Positions 12,609-23,889 of a stretch of DNA of 64,000 bases are shown piece after piece; positions within the stretch are counted from its first letter, which is position 1; each line of letters begins with the position of its first letter. The notes beneath the pieces are model-generated. The model was not told the DNA's origin. It saw only the letters and a program-made list of their open reading frames with translations, and did no database searches. A program made the translations under genes and the position numbers. Source of the DNA: Tetmemena sp. SeJ-2015 (Eukaryota; Ciliophora; Spirotrichea; Sporadotrichida; Oxytrichidae); the NCBI GenBank assembly GCA_027382625.1, contig JAJKFJ010022536.1:39680-103679 (forward strand). Reading direction: 5' to 3'.

Positions 12609-15600
12609 ATGGCTATAAATTAACTTACCTTACTGGCCACCCTCGCCATCTTTCTCTCAACTTAAATATTTCTTAGAGAGGTTTTCTCAATAGAATATCC
12701 TTTTTAAAATTAAAATATATTAAATCCATATGCATTCTAGACCGCTAACTCAGATTAAATATCTCAAAATAATTATGATTTTACCATTTTGGATGCAAAT
12801 TTTGGTTTAGATAAAACCCAGCTTTTAGCAATAGTAAAAGTTAAAAGCGTTGAAGGAACAAAGTATTATAGATATAGAGCTGCTATAAAATTCATAATTG
12901 TAATAAATAATAATTTGGAATGCTAGTGGAATTTCAAATTGGATTTATGAACTAGAGACTGAAACTGACTCTCTATTTTTTGACTATGCAACTCGTGACG
13001 TTGGGTATTGGAACTCGTACATGGACCCTTCTTCTCCAATATACTCTAAAAAGCAAGCTGTGTTCTGGTCATTTAAAGTTACTACGCCGGCATAGTTCAA
13101 AAATATGAGCTTACCCTTCAAAATTCTCAGTTGAGAAATTATCACTACCTTGAAAAGAGACTGCCTACTAAATAGGGGTTTTGGGTTTTTTTGATTAATT
13201 ATAAATATTTTTTATTTTTTAAAAGAGGGTTTAATGTGGTTAAACCAGATTGAAACTATAAGTTTAAGATCAATTCTTACAATCCATAGTTTTTTTTTTT
13301 GGATTCAGTACTTATAAATTTCTTTTTTGTATAAATTTTTGATTTAATTATAAATGGGACCAATCAAAAATTTTTATTCCAAAATAATATTCTTATAAAT
13401 TTAAAATATTTTTAATTCCCAAAGTCATAAGTAACCCAATAAAAAGAAAACTTTTACTTTTATTAAAATTTATTTTGATTGGAACATTGGATCCAGCGTT
13501 TGCTACACACAATTAAAACTTAAACTAAATATTTTAGCTTTCAATTAAAGGTTTATTTGGTTTTATAAATTTAATTCAATAAAAAAATGAAAAATTGATA
13601 AGCTTTTCCCAATCTTTATAAAAAACTTAGATATTTTATAATTTAATTGTTATATTTCATTGAGATAAAATTAAATAAATCATTTTAATCATGAGATCTA
13701 TAAGAATAGGGAGGGCCTTTTTAGAAATCTTCACAATTATTTTCTTCTTTACTTGTAATTTTCTTTATTTGAATTCCCCTTATTATTCTAATTTTAAATT
13801 AAAAAAGGTTTAAAAAAAGATGTAGACTAGGATAAAATAGTCTAGACAATATATAAATAAATTAAAAATAATTATTTATTTTGATAATAATCTAGTTATT
13901 ATATTCATTTAAAAAGCCATTGAAAATAATAAAAGATTAACTATATAATTATTCAAATGTTTCATTTTAGATAAGGATTTGTATAAGATAAATATAAAGA
14001 ATGTGTTTAATAACAACAGAATAAGTTTTAATAAATAAATTAAAAAATAGTTGGCGCATTTTATTACAAATTTTATTTATTTTAACATTTCATTGAGATT
14101 ATATAGGTAGAATACGATTAGATGAGTGAGGTCTCATATTTTCAAATACAAAAACTAAATAGACACAAGACAGCGAATTAGTTTTTCCAAATGCACAAGT
14201 ATAGTCAGAGCACTCTGAAAAAGTAATAAATTCAGTTTGGATTATTATCATTTTCTCAAAATGACAAAATTTTCCTGTTTGTATTGCTTAATATCCTCGA
14301 ACCTAACAAATATTAGCTTCTTTCAATACTAATGCTTACCTTGAAGTAGACTATTATGGGATGAATAAGATTGCATTATCGAGATTGCTATTTACAAAAT
14401 ACAAATAATTGTTGATACTTTATGCTGGCGATGCATTTTCCAATTTCTTGTTCAGCTTTTATCTTAATTTGAGCCTTCTTTACTTAATTTTCAACTTTTC
14501 GATAAAATTCGCTCTTTTAATTTTCCCAATTTTAATCCTTCTGAAGGCTTTATCTCTAAAAAATTAAGATAAAGTGATAGAAAAGTTACCTTATTACTCA
14601 TATGCAAAAATTTTCTTAAACTCCATCTGCCTTTTTCTTCTATGAGAGCGCTTTCTTTGGGCAAAATGGATCCTCCATTCAACTTTTTGTAATTTGCTCT
14701 CTATTTCTCTCATCATTGTACTTGCCTGTATTTATTTTAGTTATTTTGAAAATAAAAGATATTATCGCTAAACTTTCAGCTAATATCTCAAAAGCAAATC
14801 AAATAAAAAAGGTTTACTTGGTTTTGATGCTTACCATAAATTTCTAGAATGTTTTATCTATGGCTAAGTCCAAGCGCACTTCCTCCTGCACTTCTTTCAT
14901 TTTATTTTAATCAATTTGATTATTAATTTTTCAACATGTAATTTAATTCAGTTGACTTTATAAGTATAAGCTTGCTTAATTTAAACATATCAATCATAGA
15001 TAATCTAATCGTATTTATCCTATAATATAGTCTGCATTAGAGTTGATTGTTCATTCAATCTGTATTCTAAACTCTTCGTGCACTATAAGAACACTTAAAG
15101 ATCTCTGATGTTCCAATGTGCTATTATTTTATTCTCTATTTTAGCCTATAAAATAACTTAACTAGATGCAATTTTACGCTAAACTATCTAGTAATCTCAA
15201 TTAAGATGGAATAAGAAAAAATGTTTACTTACATGCGCTTGATGATTCAAAGTTTATTAGAAGTCTTTGAGGTAAATGAGACCATTCTACAGTTGGCAGG
15301 TTTTTACTCATTTTTATTTGAATTGTAAAATGTAATTATGATTAGGAATTATTTATTTTTTAGTTGTTATTAAGCACTGAGTCAGCTTCTTTTACACTTG
15401 ATTTAATTTAGACAATCACTTATTTGTGATCAATCTATATTATTATCCGTTCAGCTCCGATTTTTCAAAAACTTTTCAGTAGCCTTCTGTAAAGCCTAGA
15501 CGAACGAGGACGGAGCTCTTGCCATCTGTGTCAAAACTTGGTTCTGTAAGCGCTCCTAGTCGGCCGAGTTTTGCTATAAAAAAAATGAAAAAAAGTTAAA

Positions 15601-16735
15601 TTTACTGATTTATTAAATCAAACAATTATAGGAAAATTTTGGATCTAAACATGCCTAAAATGGATCGATTTGAAGCCACCTCTCTAAAGTTAAGTAAAAG
15701 ACTAAAAACAGTGGCTACTTACTGGAAAAGCTGGCTTCCTGGCAAGTAGCCAAAAATCTGTGCTGAACGGATAATATATAAGAAATATTTGTGTTTTGGG
15801 AGAAGATTTATCATTTCATCTTACAGGGCGAGACTATTGAGATATTTAATATAATTCATTAAAATATGTTTTTGACCAGCTAAAGGGCAATTAGAGGTTA
15901 AGGATTAATAAAAATTACAAACTTCAGTTAACTTTCAACTCTTTAATTAATTTTACAAGCTATCAATATGAATTAATTTCAGTACTATTTATATTAAATT
16001 TTAAACAATCTAATGGTGGTCTCTTTATTATGATAGGCTGGGTCAAAATATATTTAATTATTTATAATTATAGAATTTATAATAATATCTTCTTAATGAT
16101 ATTTGATCACTTATTTAATTATTAGAATTAGTCATTAATAACTCCCCATAAGTTCTTGATCTAAAAATGAGTTACTCAATAGAGATATAACCCTCGTGCT
16201 TGCATATTTTTGCGGCTAATGAAATAAATTATGTAAATTAAAAATATTATAAATCGTATACGTGATGTTTGAAGACCTAATCACTGGTAATATGTTTTAG
16301 TTCCAAAAGAAAATTAATGTAGATAAAGAAATTGTATAACAAAATGTTTTTAGGATAAACAAGGAGCGTAATTCTATACTATTTACTAAAGCGTTAATGG
16401 ATTATGGTTCTAAAGCTGTTTATAAACTCTTCATCAATGTTCTTTAATCTCATATAAAACATACATTAGATTTATCTATGGTAAAGTGAAAGGGCACTTA
16501 GATTGTGCTTACTCTCCAGCAAATAACAAAGATGTCGCTTTTATAGTTCCATATAGAATTGGCAACTATTAAAATCAATGCCTCACTCTTTACTACTCAC
16601 TCCTATCGACTACTCTCTAGTTTGTTGCTTTAGACCAAAAGCAAACTTTTCTTTAATTAGATAAACAATCTGTAGACCTTACTACCTATGTTCCTCAGTT
16701 TAACGGATTAATTATAAATAAAATATGGATATCCC
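12609..16735 (+). CDS. secreted/surface protein with signal peptide, in at least three MDSs
   Basis: The ATG at 12609 starts a clear signal peptide: a short polar start, then a hydrophobic core of about 16 residues over codons 6-22. It is followed by a beta-rich luminal part (LLAIVKVKSVEGTKYYRYR). A 43-bp insert flanked by GCT interrupts it; removal joins RYRA to SGISNWIYELETE, and the frame stays open to about 13135 (KKQAVFWSFKVTTPAQFKNM). After a ~3.3-kb gap another block at 16450-16725 reads FIYGKVKGHLDCAYSPANNK and QCLTLYYSLLSTTLQFVALD. That this last block belongs to the same gene is inference from strand and composition. The gap holds a whole minus-strand gene (14248-14900) and an M1 element. 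No stop or TM anchor is identified. Confidence 0.6.
12879..12924 (+). other. IES with GCT pointer
   Basis: GCT occurs at 12879-12881 and 12922-12924. Deleting the 43 bp comprising the insert and one copy restores the reading frame across the signal-peptide gene (RYRA|SGISNW). The insert is almost pure AT. Confidence 0.7.
13141..14247. other. AT-rich germline gap
   Basis: AT-rich with many A and T runs and no convincing coding frame. It is the left part of the long gap between pieces of the signal-peptide gene. Confidence 0.5.
14248..14900 (-). CDS. basic hypothetical protein, four exons, 154 aa, apparently complete
   Basis: ATG at 14900 (minus strand). Exons are 14835-14900, 14598-14725, 14340-14555 and 14248-14302, separated by GT-AG introns of 109, 42 and 37 bp (GTAAGC...ACAG, GTAATA...TTAG, GTAAGC...TTAG). 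The spliced length is 465 bp including TGA 14250-14248, exactly divisible by three. The protein starts MKEVQEEVRLDLAIDKTF, has a strongly basic helical middle (AQRKRSHRRKRQMEFKKIF, IKQRRLKLRQKLNKKLEN) and ends KQYKQENFVILRK. I know no family for it; a nucleic-acid or ribosome-associated role is only a guess from charge. No IES is needed, and it lies wholly in a gap of the + strand gene. If intron 3 is not used, the frame instead runs on to TGA 14090. Confidence 0.65.
15441..15775 (+). repeat. M1 element, best-preserved copy (335 bp, inverted terminal repeats)
   Basis: The left end TATTATCCGTTCAGC and right end GCTGAACGGATAATA are perfect inverted repeats, and the match continues inward (CCGATTTTTC against AAAAATCTG). 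TA-rich flanks fit TA target duplication. The inside has no transposase. Other copies: 4645, 30170, 51934 (reversed) and an end fragment at 59757. Confidence 0.8.
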
Positions 16736-17880
16736 TACACATTTAATGAGTCATTTTTATAGGTAGAATAAGTCAAAACTATCTGTATTACAAAAGATAG
16801 ATAAGAGTCATATTTAAGAACGCTAAAACTATTTTAAAATTTAATTACTACTATTTAAATAGATTAATGGAGTTTTTATTCCTTAAGCTTCATTATTTTT
16901 ATTCTTAATTATTTGCTTATCCGAATTAATACCAATATATTCTCTTGGTATCTTATTAAAATTTGAAGCTGCTAAAAATAGAAATCTTTGATGTTAGCTT
17001 TCTATTCCACTTTAAGCACTTTTAGTAAATAAAATAGTTAATTAAAATTATAAGATTTGCTTATTAAAGAATTGTATCAATATTAAAATTTGAATAGAAA
17101 TATCTTTCTAGCATTAGCGAAATTTCAGTCACTATTTTGCTTGAAAGATGAGAGTAAACTTTGTGAGTTGATTACACCCAAATAGCCAGAAAGCAAATGC
17201 TAATAACTAGTATTATAAATATACATTACTTTTTGAAAGATATAATAGAGTGATAATTATCCAATTATTTTGTCTATTTATATTTTCAATATTTTAAAGA
17301 ATAAAAAAGTTGACTTTTATAAATAACACAAATTCATTGTTGTTTTTTAGACAGTTTGTAAATCAAAATTATCTTCACTTAATTTTTACATAATTTTGTA
17401 TTGAGAAATATGATTTTAAAGTACACTATAAATTTAAAGAACTGCTTATGTTCAGTACAAAAGCATTGTGAACCAAGTGATAACCTTAGATATTAAAAGT
17501 TTAGCTTACTATAATTTAAATTTAATATAAAATGTTGATTAAATTAACATAATAAATTAATAATAGCAAAATTATGTTCCATGATATAGAAAATAGGTCT
17601 ATATAAGAATATTTCAAGACATAATTAAAATTTAGAGTGTGCTCGTACTTCTGCTTTTATGTTAGAAACAAACATAAGAAGAGCAAATTTTCTGCCTAAA
17701 GGACTCTTTCCTCGTAAATCCTTCAAGAGTCCGAAAACTTGAAATATGAAACTAAGTTCTAATAAAAATTAAAACTTCATAAGATGCTATCTTAATATTT
17801 TGTATCTTAATTTATGAAGCATTTATCTATTTAATAAAAATGTGAACTATAATACTATAATACCTAGTCTTGCGATATAT
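16736..17880. other. AT-rich stretch, no gene seen
   Basis: Only AT-rich sequence, apart from a small hairpin-capable stretch at about 17701-17732 (GGACTCTT and AAGAGTCC, 16-nt loop). Confidence 0.5.
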
Positions 17881-17884
17881 AAGA

Positions 17885-19075
17885 GAGGATTTACTTACTC
17901 TTCTTGATAGCTGGATCGCCAACCGATGCAGTAGAAGGAGTTTTCTAATTTATTTTCATAGACTCTAATACTGCCTAACTAGTGGTCAATATTAAGTATT
18001 TGCAAGAGCTTAAAACTTTGCCATTTTAAATTATTCAGAACTTTGATTACAGGCCATTTTAACTAAACTATGGTTTAACACTATAAGTTTCTTGTGGAGT
18101 CAGTCTCCCATTTTCTTTAAGAGAGTCACCAATCGTTATTTCTGCCTACCGTGGAGCAGGTCTACTCAAAATATTAATTTTAACACATATCAAAAAATAA
18201 TTATAAAATTTATTAAATGGAATAAAAGAATTAAATAAATGGGATAATAATTTAATTTATTTATTTTTAGTTGATCATCTCTTACTTTTCCTCTTCTCTC
18301 TTTCTTTCTTGAAGCTTTAAACATATTTAAATTCATAATTTATGGAGGAAAAATGGTATACTGATTTTAATTTTTATTTTCTCATTAATTATACATAAAT
18401 ATTTTTACTTTTTAATCTCAATAAGATTTAGTTAGACATAAACAAATATTTTTTTATTAAATATGATTCTTGGAATTAGTAAAATTATTTTGAAGCTCTT
18501 TAAGGTTAAAGGTCTTCTTTTTGTTAGCTCCTGATCCTGCATTCAAAGCCTCAAGCTGCTCTTGAGCCTCTTGCTTTTCTTTTTCCTCGAGAGCCTTGAG
18601 CTGCTTTTCCTTCTCTGTGATATCTTGGTTGCCTGCTGTCTCCATAGCTGCTAGTTTCTTGTTTCTGATCTTATCCTTGAAGTCTTCCTCCTCAACCTTA
18701 CAACAAAACCCTCTCAACAAAAATATAGTTAGTTTTGTAGTTTCGTAGTAAGGATGCCACACATTTTCCCTTTGGATGGAAGTCAAGTTTACATTCTGTC
18801 TCAAGTCATCTTCTTGAACTCCAATCCTTAAATAATAGCTTTCATTATTTATGACAACTTATATTATGAAATGCCGAAAGGCTTCATCTTCTGTCTTTCA
18901 AGGAATCCCTTTGTGACTCTTCTCTTGATCAAGAATGATTTGACCTCCACTGTCTTCTTAACCTTTTAGTACCCTTTGTATTCAATTTTCTCGATGTTGT
19001 GCTTGGTTTCTTGTACCTTTTGGGCTTCCTTCTCCAAGTTGTTTTGCCAGGCGGGAAACACTGTTCCTTTCACTT
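17885..19075 (-). CDS. putative translation-initiation-factor-3 subunit g-like protein, in pieces
   Basis: The minus strand, from about 19075 down, reads FPAWQNNLEKEAQKVQETKH, then IEYKGYQKVKKTVEVKSFLI, KRRVTKGFLERQKMKPFG, QEDDLRQ and HPYYETTKL. After a gap come a charged helical segment (EEDFKDKIRNKKLAAMETAG through a Glu/Lys/Gln-rich coil), RPAPRQAEITIGDSLKENGR, and near 17900 TPSTASVGDPAIKKSK. The segment from IEYKG to KPFG has the order and spacing of the eIF3g N-terminal motif (TEYK, basic stretch, RKxWKKFG). However, the Trp is absent, and neither a zinc knuckle nor an RRM is visible in the window, so the call is tentative. Pieces change frame at 18.67, 18.45 and 18.1 kb, as expected for IESs or introns. 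The start codon was not fixed. Confidence 0.4.
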
Positions 19076-19386
19076 GGTTCGATTAGTTGCTCATATTTAC
19101 TACTATTCAATTTATTATACTCTTCACCCCAATTGCAAATATTACACTATAATCTATATCATTACAATAAGATCATTTAATTCATATCAAAACCTTATTC
19201 ATTTATTAAATTAAGAAGGAGGATTACTCATTTATATTACTCCATCTCAAAATAAATGCAATTCATTTATAAAATCTTTATCATCATAATTATGCACTCA
19301 AGTAAGTGTAAATGTATTAACAAAGTTTTCCAGCTTTCGACATAATCTATAAAGTTTTTAAGTAAAAATTTATATTTAAAATAAGT

Positions 19387-19904
19387 TCATTCTGTCTAAT
19401 CAAATAATTAAAATAGGTCTAACTTCGTTTCTTCGAAATTTAAATCAACGCTCTCTTAAGTTTGGCTATTTTATGTCTCTAAAATATTTGAGATTTCTTA
19501 GGATTTTACTTTAATGAGATGATTTTGAAAATTAGAGGTTTTAGCTTAATTATTTTATGTTGCTCTTTTTTATCTTTTCTTTTGAGTGACTTCGAAACCT
19601 CCTTGCTTGAGTTTTGTTTCATCGATTTAGACCTTCATTGACTGTTCATCGTCTGGCTGTTTATATTCGTTAAAAATGAGCTCTTACTCTTAAATCTCTT
19701 GTAGTTCATCTTTAAACTGAGAGAACCTGTTCTTTCTAGGGTTATTAAGAGCTTTAACTTCATCAATCCTTCTTCGATTCTTATATTTATCTGAGTTAGA
19801 TTTAGTTTTGATTTAAATTTCTTCTTCTTTCTCGATTTATTTTTTTGCAGCAGCAATTTTTTTATTTCTCTTTCTTTGTCTGGAATTAATATTTCTGTTG
19901 CCAT
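19387..19904 (-). CDS. hypothetical charged/coiled protein, ~172 aa
   Basis: ATG at 19904 begins MATEILIPDKEREIKK. One base must be added in the A7 run near 19862 to continue AAAKKQIEKEEE, NPRKNRFSQFKDELQEIQEQ, QPDDEQSMKVQIDETKLKQG and SVDLNFEETKLDLF, ending at TGA 19389-19387. After the repair the frame is continuous. The composition (Lys/Glu/Gln with regular hydrophobic residues) suggests coiled coil. The single-base break at a homopolymer could be an assembly error or real decay. No family is recognised. Confidence 0.5.
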
Positions 19905-20011
19905 TATGAAGATTTGGATGGTAATAATCATTTATGTCCTACCCTCTCCTTCGTAGGCAAGAGTCGCAGTCGCAATTTAATTATTATATTTTATAATTGG
20001 TAAGTACATGA

Positions 20012-21345
20012 TCAATATTTTAAAAATAGTATGATTAGATCCATTGAACCTGTAATTTTTGTCCTTAAGCCAGTATCTGCGATAAAGATATCGTATGCTT
20101 TTATCACCAAACCTATACCAACAATCAACAACTATTCAAATATTAGGAAATATAAAGCTACTATATTCATATTTAAGCTTACAGGTACACCCATCGAATT
20201 CCGACTCCGATCAATCCAATGCATAGAATTCCCAATCCAATAAAAACTTCGTAAATCAGAAAATTTAGACAGTCGGATAAGAATTACACTTTTGTTACGT
20301 TCAACAGGATCAAAATAACTACTCTTTTTTCAATTATTCTTTTTAAATGTGAAAGATATCGCTAGATTTTAATTATTATATTTAATAAAATTTAGTTTTT
20401 AATTTTAAATAAGCTCACAAAATATTCCAAAGATCATCATTGATATTTCAAACTTGGTTTTATACGTGTTTCCGTAAGTTCGATAGTTATGTCTAGCTAT
20501 TATTGTTTATCAATATAAAAATAAGCTCTCTGGAGGTCTGAACCAATCCCAAAATAAATGAGAAATGATCCAAGGAATATCTTGATGAACAAGAACTTTG
20601 ACAAGTTGTAGAATAAATTATAAAGAAGATGAATACTTCCACATGGCAGTATGTCTCATAAGTGTAGGCTAACTTTTGATTGAGGAAGAAAAATACAGCA
20701 AAGAATGATCCAATAACTGCCGCATATCTGTATGGGCAAAATCTGTTCTCTTAGTGAGTATAGGATCTGTAAGATCCTAAGCAGAACCAACAGAATTCGT
20801 ATTAGCATTTACCACAGCTCATATGATTGCATCCTCCATTCTTTTAAATTAGCATCCCACACTTAGGACAAGGCTCTTCAAATATCAAGTTATGCAGAAG
20901 AGTTAAGGCATCAAACTTAAACTTCATGGAATTCCTTATCGATCCACAGAACTTTAATCTAAGCTTTGTATTTTAAAAAACTTTTCCCAATTTGAAAGAT
21001 GAATAGAGTCTCTCCATTTTTTATGGCACAGTTCACACTCCAAACTATCTCTGCAGGCTTTGAGGCTATGATACCTGCATATCCACATTTTTCAGAGGGA
21101 CAAGTTCGAATATCTTCCTCATGAGAGATGTAGTGCTTGAATGCGAATTCATTTATTATTCTGAGCTCACACAAACTTTGGGTTTGCGAGAAAAAGTCAA
21201 CTATTGCTTCGAACTCAATATCCTTCTTGCATTATTAGTTCATGCACTATATCTTGAAATCCTTCATCAGCTTATGCTTCTCAAATTACTACTGCACCCA
21301 AAAAGATATGCAAACGTGACAGTAGCTTTCAAATAAGCATGAACA
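20012..21345 (-). CDS. RBR-type (RING1-IBR-RING2) E3 ubiquitin ligase with C-terminal membrane segments
   Basis: The minus strand gives a RING1 piece (FESYCHVCISFWVQQQFEKH ... KIQCMNQQCKKDIEF), then an IBR half with DIRTCPSEKCGYAGIIASK and ECELCHKKWRDSIHL, then RING2: PCPKCGMLIQKNGGCNHM, SCGKCQYEFCWFC. The second Cys of RING2's CxxC plus GGCNHM are the catalytic and zinc hallmarks of RBR ligases, which pass ubiquitin through a RING2 cysteine thioester. Downstream are hydrophobic segments (FFAVFFFL; FIKIFLGSFLIYFGIG; FISMM-type; LIYEVFIGLGILCIGLIGVG), so it is probably membrane-anchored, ending at TGA 20014-20012. Several Gln are TAA/TAG. Frame changes at ~21045, ~20620, ~20480 and ~20150 look like small IESs or introns. 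The N-terminal start lies upstream of 21345 and was not found. Confidence 0.8.
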
Positions 21346-22231
21346 TCAAATAAAAATACTCTTAATTATTTAATAAACAAGGAAAAATGTTGACTGCTTG
21401 CTGGTTTTCGGGTATCTGATTTGTATAACAGATTTAGCAATATTTTTCTGTCATTTAATTATCAAATTTATTATCTATTATGAGAATAAATAGTATACAA
21501 TTCTTATTTAATGGATTAATTTTGATTATAAGTCGATTAATTGATTTATATAGGAGAAATTTTCCTACATTTTCTGAGTCATTATATTTCCTTCAATTTC
21601 ACTCTTAATCTAGCTCAATAATTGAAAATAAGAGTAAATAAATCACGATGTGGCTAATTTTATTATTTAAAAGTGCCTCATAATTTTTCTTCCCAATAAA
21701 CTTTCTTTTAATTTTGAGCAAAATTAAATTAAAAAAATGCTTGTTTATAAAAAGTAAATAAGCAAGCCCAAAAGAAACAATCAAAATAAGCTGAATCATC
21801 ATAATTTCTATGCTCATAAATCATAATTTCTTTAATTATATTCATGTGCAATAACTAAATCTCTGAGTAATAAAATTTTTTCATCATGAATATATCTAAC
21901 ACAAGTAAACTTTATAGCTCAAATTTTATTAAATACTATTTTTTTAATAAGTTTAAGCTGGCTGAGAGAAGGCAATAGCTAACTAATTTAAGTAGTTTCT
22001 TTGAATTTCCTTAAATATCGTCATTGATTGGGTAAATTAGTTATTTGAATAGTTGAAAAGCCTTATACAAAAGGAATCCAATTACCTCAATTTATTTAAT
22101 TATATAAAATGAAGGCTCCTTAAATAACATTTATGAAAAGCATACCAAAAAATACCTCAGAGAATATAGGTCAAAGTTAAATCAAAAATACAATGATATC
22201 AAAATTAGATTAATAAACAATTTTAAAGATA
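21346..22231. other. AT-rich stretch, no gene seen
   Basis: It separates the RBR gene from the ubiquitin-like copies on the same strand. AT-rich; no convincing frame. Confidence 0.45.
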
Positions 22232-22690
22232 TCATATACACGTTTTTCCTCTGATTGTTTTAAAACATGAAGTATTTAAATTTAATGAGGGAGTGAGATT
22301 ATAGCAATTCAATGTAAGATCATTAAAATACTTAATCATTCTGCCTTTTTGTTTTTGTGTCTGCGCTTTGAGCATTTCTCTGTTAAAGTTAAGGGTAGAC
22401 TTTCGTATTGTTGTGGAGAGTTTTGCTTTCACACGATGATGATCTTATTCTAGATGTCATTCAAAAGTATGCAAATTCAAGCATGATTTTAAATCTCTTT
22501 GAGCTTTGCAGCGAAGTTGAGTCTCTGTTGATTTAGTGTGAAGACTTACTTGTCCTCGATCTTTAAAACCTCGGTTTTCACTTTCAAGTTCTAGATATTG
22601 ATCTTTTGTGGTTGAATTTGTTATAATTGTAGTTTTTGTAGTAGAAATTTAAATATAGAGTTAATTCAATTTTAAGCGAATATATTATGA
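22232..22690 (-). pseudogene. ubiquitin-derived degenerate copy U2
   Basis: The minus strand keeps IEDKQ...LNQQRLNFAAKLK, a decayed version of ubiquitin's DKEGIPPDQQRLIFAGKQL, and further on IRKSTLNFN, matching the NIQKESTLHL region in another frame, then KAQTQKQK shared with U3. Frames do not join. More diverged than U3. Confidence 0.55.
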
Positions 22691-22945
22691 AACTCTGATC
22701 AAGAACTGAATAAGTATGTATTCATAACTAAAAAATATTTCACTGTTAACTAATAATATTCATCGAATAATTATATCTTATTAATTTAAATTTTAATTAA
22801 AATTTTATCTCTACAATATATGGTTAACAGAGGTAAGCAAAACCTAATTAAGATTTAGTTAAAGAGAAAAGTGGTATATATTAAATTAGAGATAGTTTAA
22901 TACATTATGTTTTTAAATTTAATGAGGGAGCCAGCTCCTTCGAGA

Positions 22946-23314
22946 TCACTATAGTCTAAATACTTGAAACTCTCTAAGCAAATCACTTCTAAGTTTTTGT
23001 GTCTGCGCTTTGAGCTGTGGCTGTTGAGGGTGAGTGTAGACTCCTTCTGGATGTTGTAATCGCTGAGTGTTCTGCTTGTCCTTGTTGAAGATCTTGTTGT
23101 GGATGTTGTTCAAAAGTACGCAAATGCAAGCGTGCTTTTGTTGCTCATTGAGATTGCCAGCGAAGATAAGTCTCTGTTGATCGGGAGGGATGCCTTCCTT
23201 GTTCTGGAGGCTTGCCTAGTCGGCTGTCACTTTCAAGTTTTAAAATTAGGTTGAGCTTGTTGTTGTAGATGAAGTAGTTGAAGTAGTAGTAGATGTAGTT
23301 GTTGAGGTAGACAT
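22946..23314 (-). pseudogene. ubiquitin-derived copy U3 with Thr/Ser-rich leader and internal frameshift
   Basis: ATG at 23314 opens 122 codons ending TGA 22948-22946. A Ser/Thr-only leader of about 22 residues precedes LKVTADQASLQNKEGIPPDQ and QRLIFAG, which is clearly ubiquitin. About 90 bases without ubiquitin similarity follow; then ubiquitin resumes in the +1 frame as SDYNIQKESTLTLN. So the 27-bp KQLEDGRTL part has been replaced by a longer insert that shifts the frame. The insert and the downstream basic tail are shared with U1/U2, so the family spread after the change. It cannot yield an intact ubiquitin unless the insert is removed. It lies upstream of the RBR gene on the same strand. 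Confidence 0.7.
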
Positions 23315-23889
23315 TTAAATTAAATAAACTCTTTAATTAAAGCGGAATATAATATTAATCACAGAGCAAGGATGCAATAATTAAGCATTTCTAAGAAAAA
23401 GCAATCGACGATACACTAATCATATTCATCCTATAATTATTAGTTTTTCAAATATAAAAAATATTTAAATGAAAATCCTAATTAAAGAAAAACAAGTTGT
23501 AAATTTATTTTTGTAAAACTGAGAGTCAAATAAATCAATATGCAAGTTGTTAGAAAGCTTAATGAAATTAGGTATAAGCTTGCTTTGATGCCATTACTAT
23601 AGGGACCTCTCGAAGTGATATTGACTGAGCAATCTGGTCAACTTCACAAACTATTATTTCTAGGAATAAGTTACAAGGATGAAAGTTGCTTGTTATTAAA
23701 TTCTAAATCGAATGCTAATATAATACAATCGAAAACTCATACTTCAACTACTAAGGATTATAATTAAAATTACATTAATTATTTTAAATATTTTTTAAAT
23801 TGAATTCTAACCTATAATTAACTTATGAACAAAAATAGGTTTAACCCTTATGAAAATTTAAAATCCAAATCTAGCAATTGATCCTTTTG

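Noticed and set aside
14090..14300. Kelch-like extension of the small basic gene
   Set aside because: It appears only if a canonical 37-bp GT-AG intron is ignored; splicing gives a shorter, natural C-terminus.
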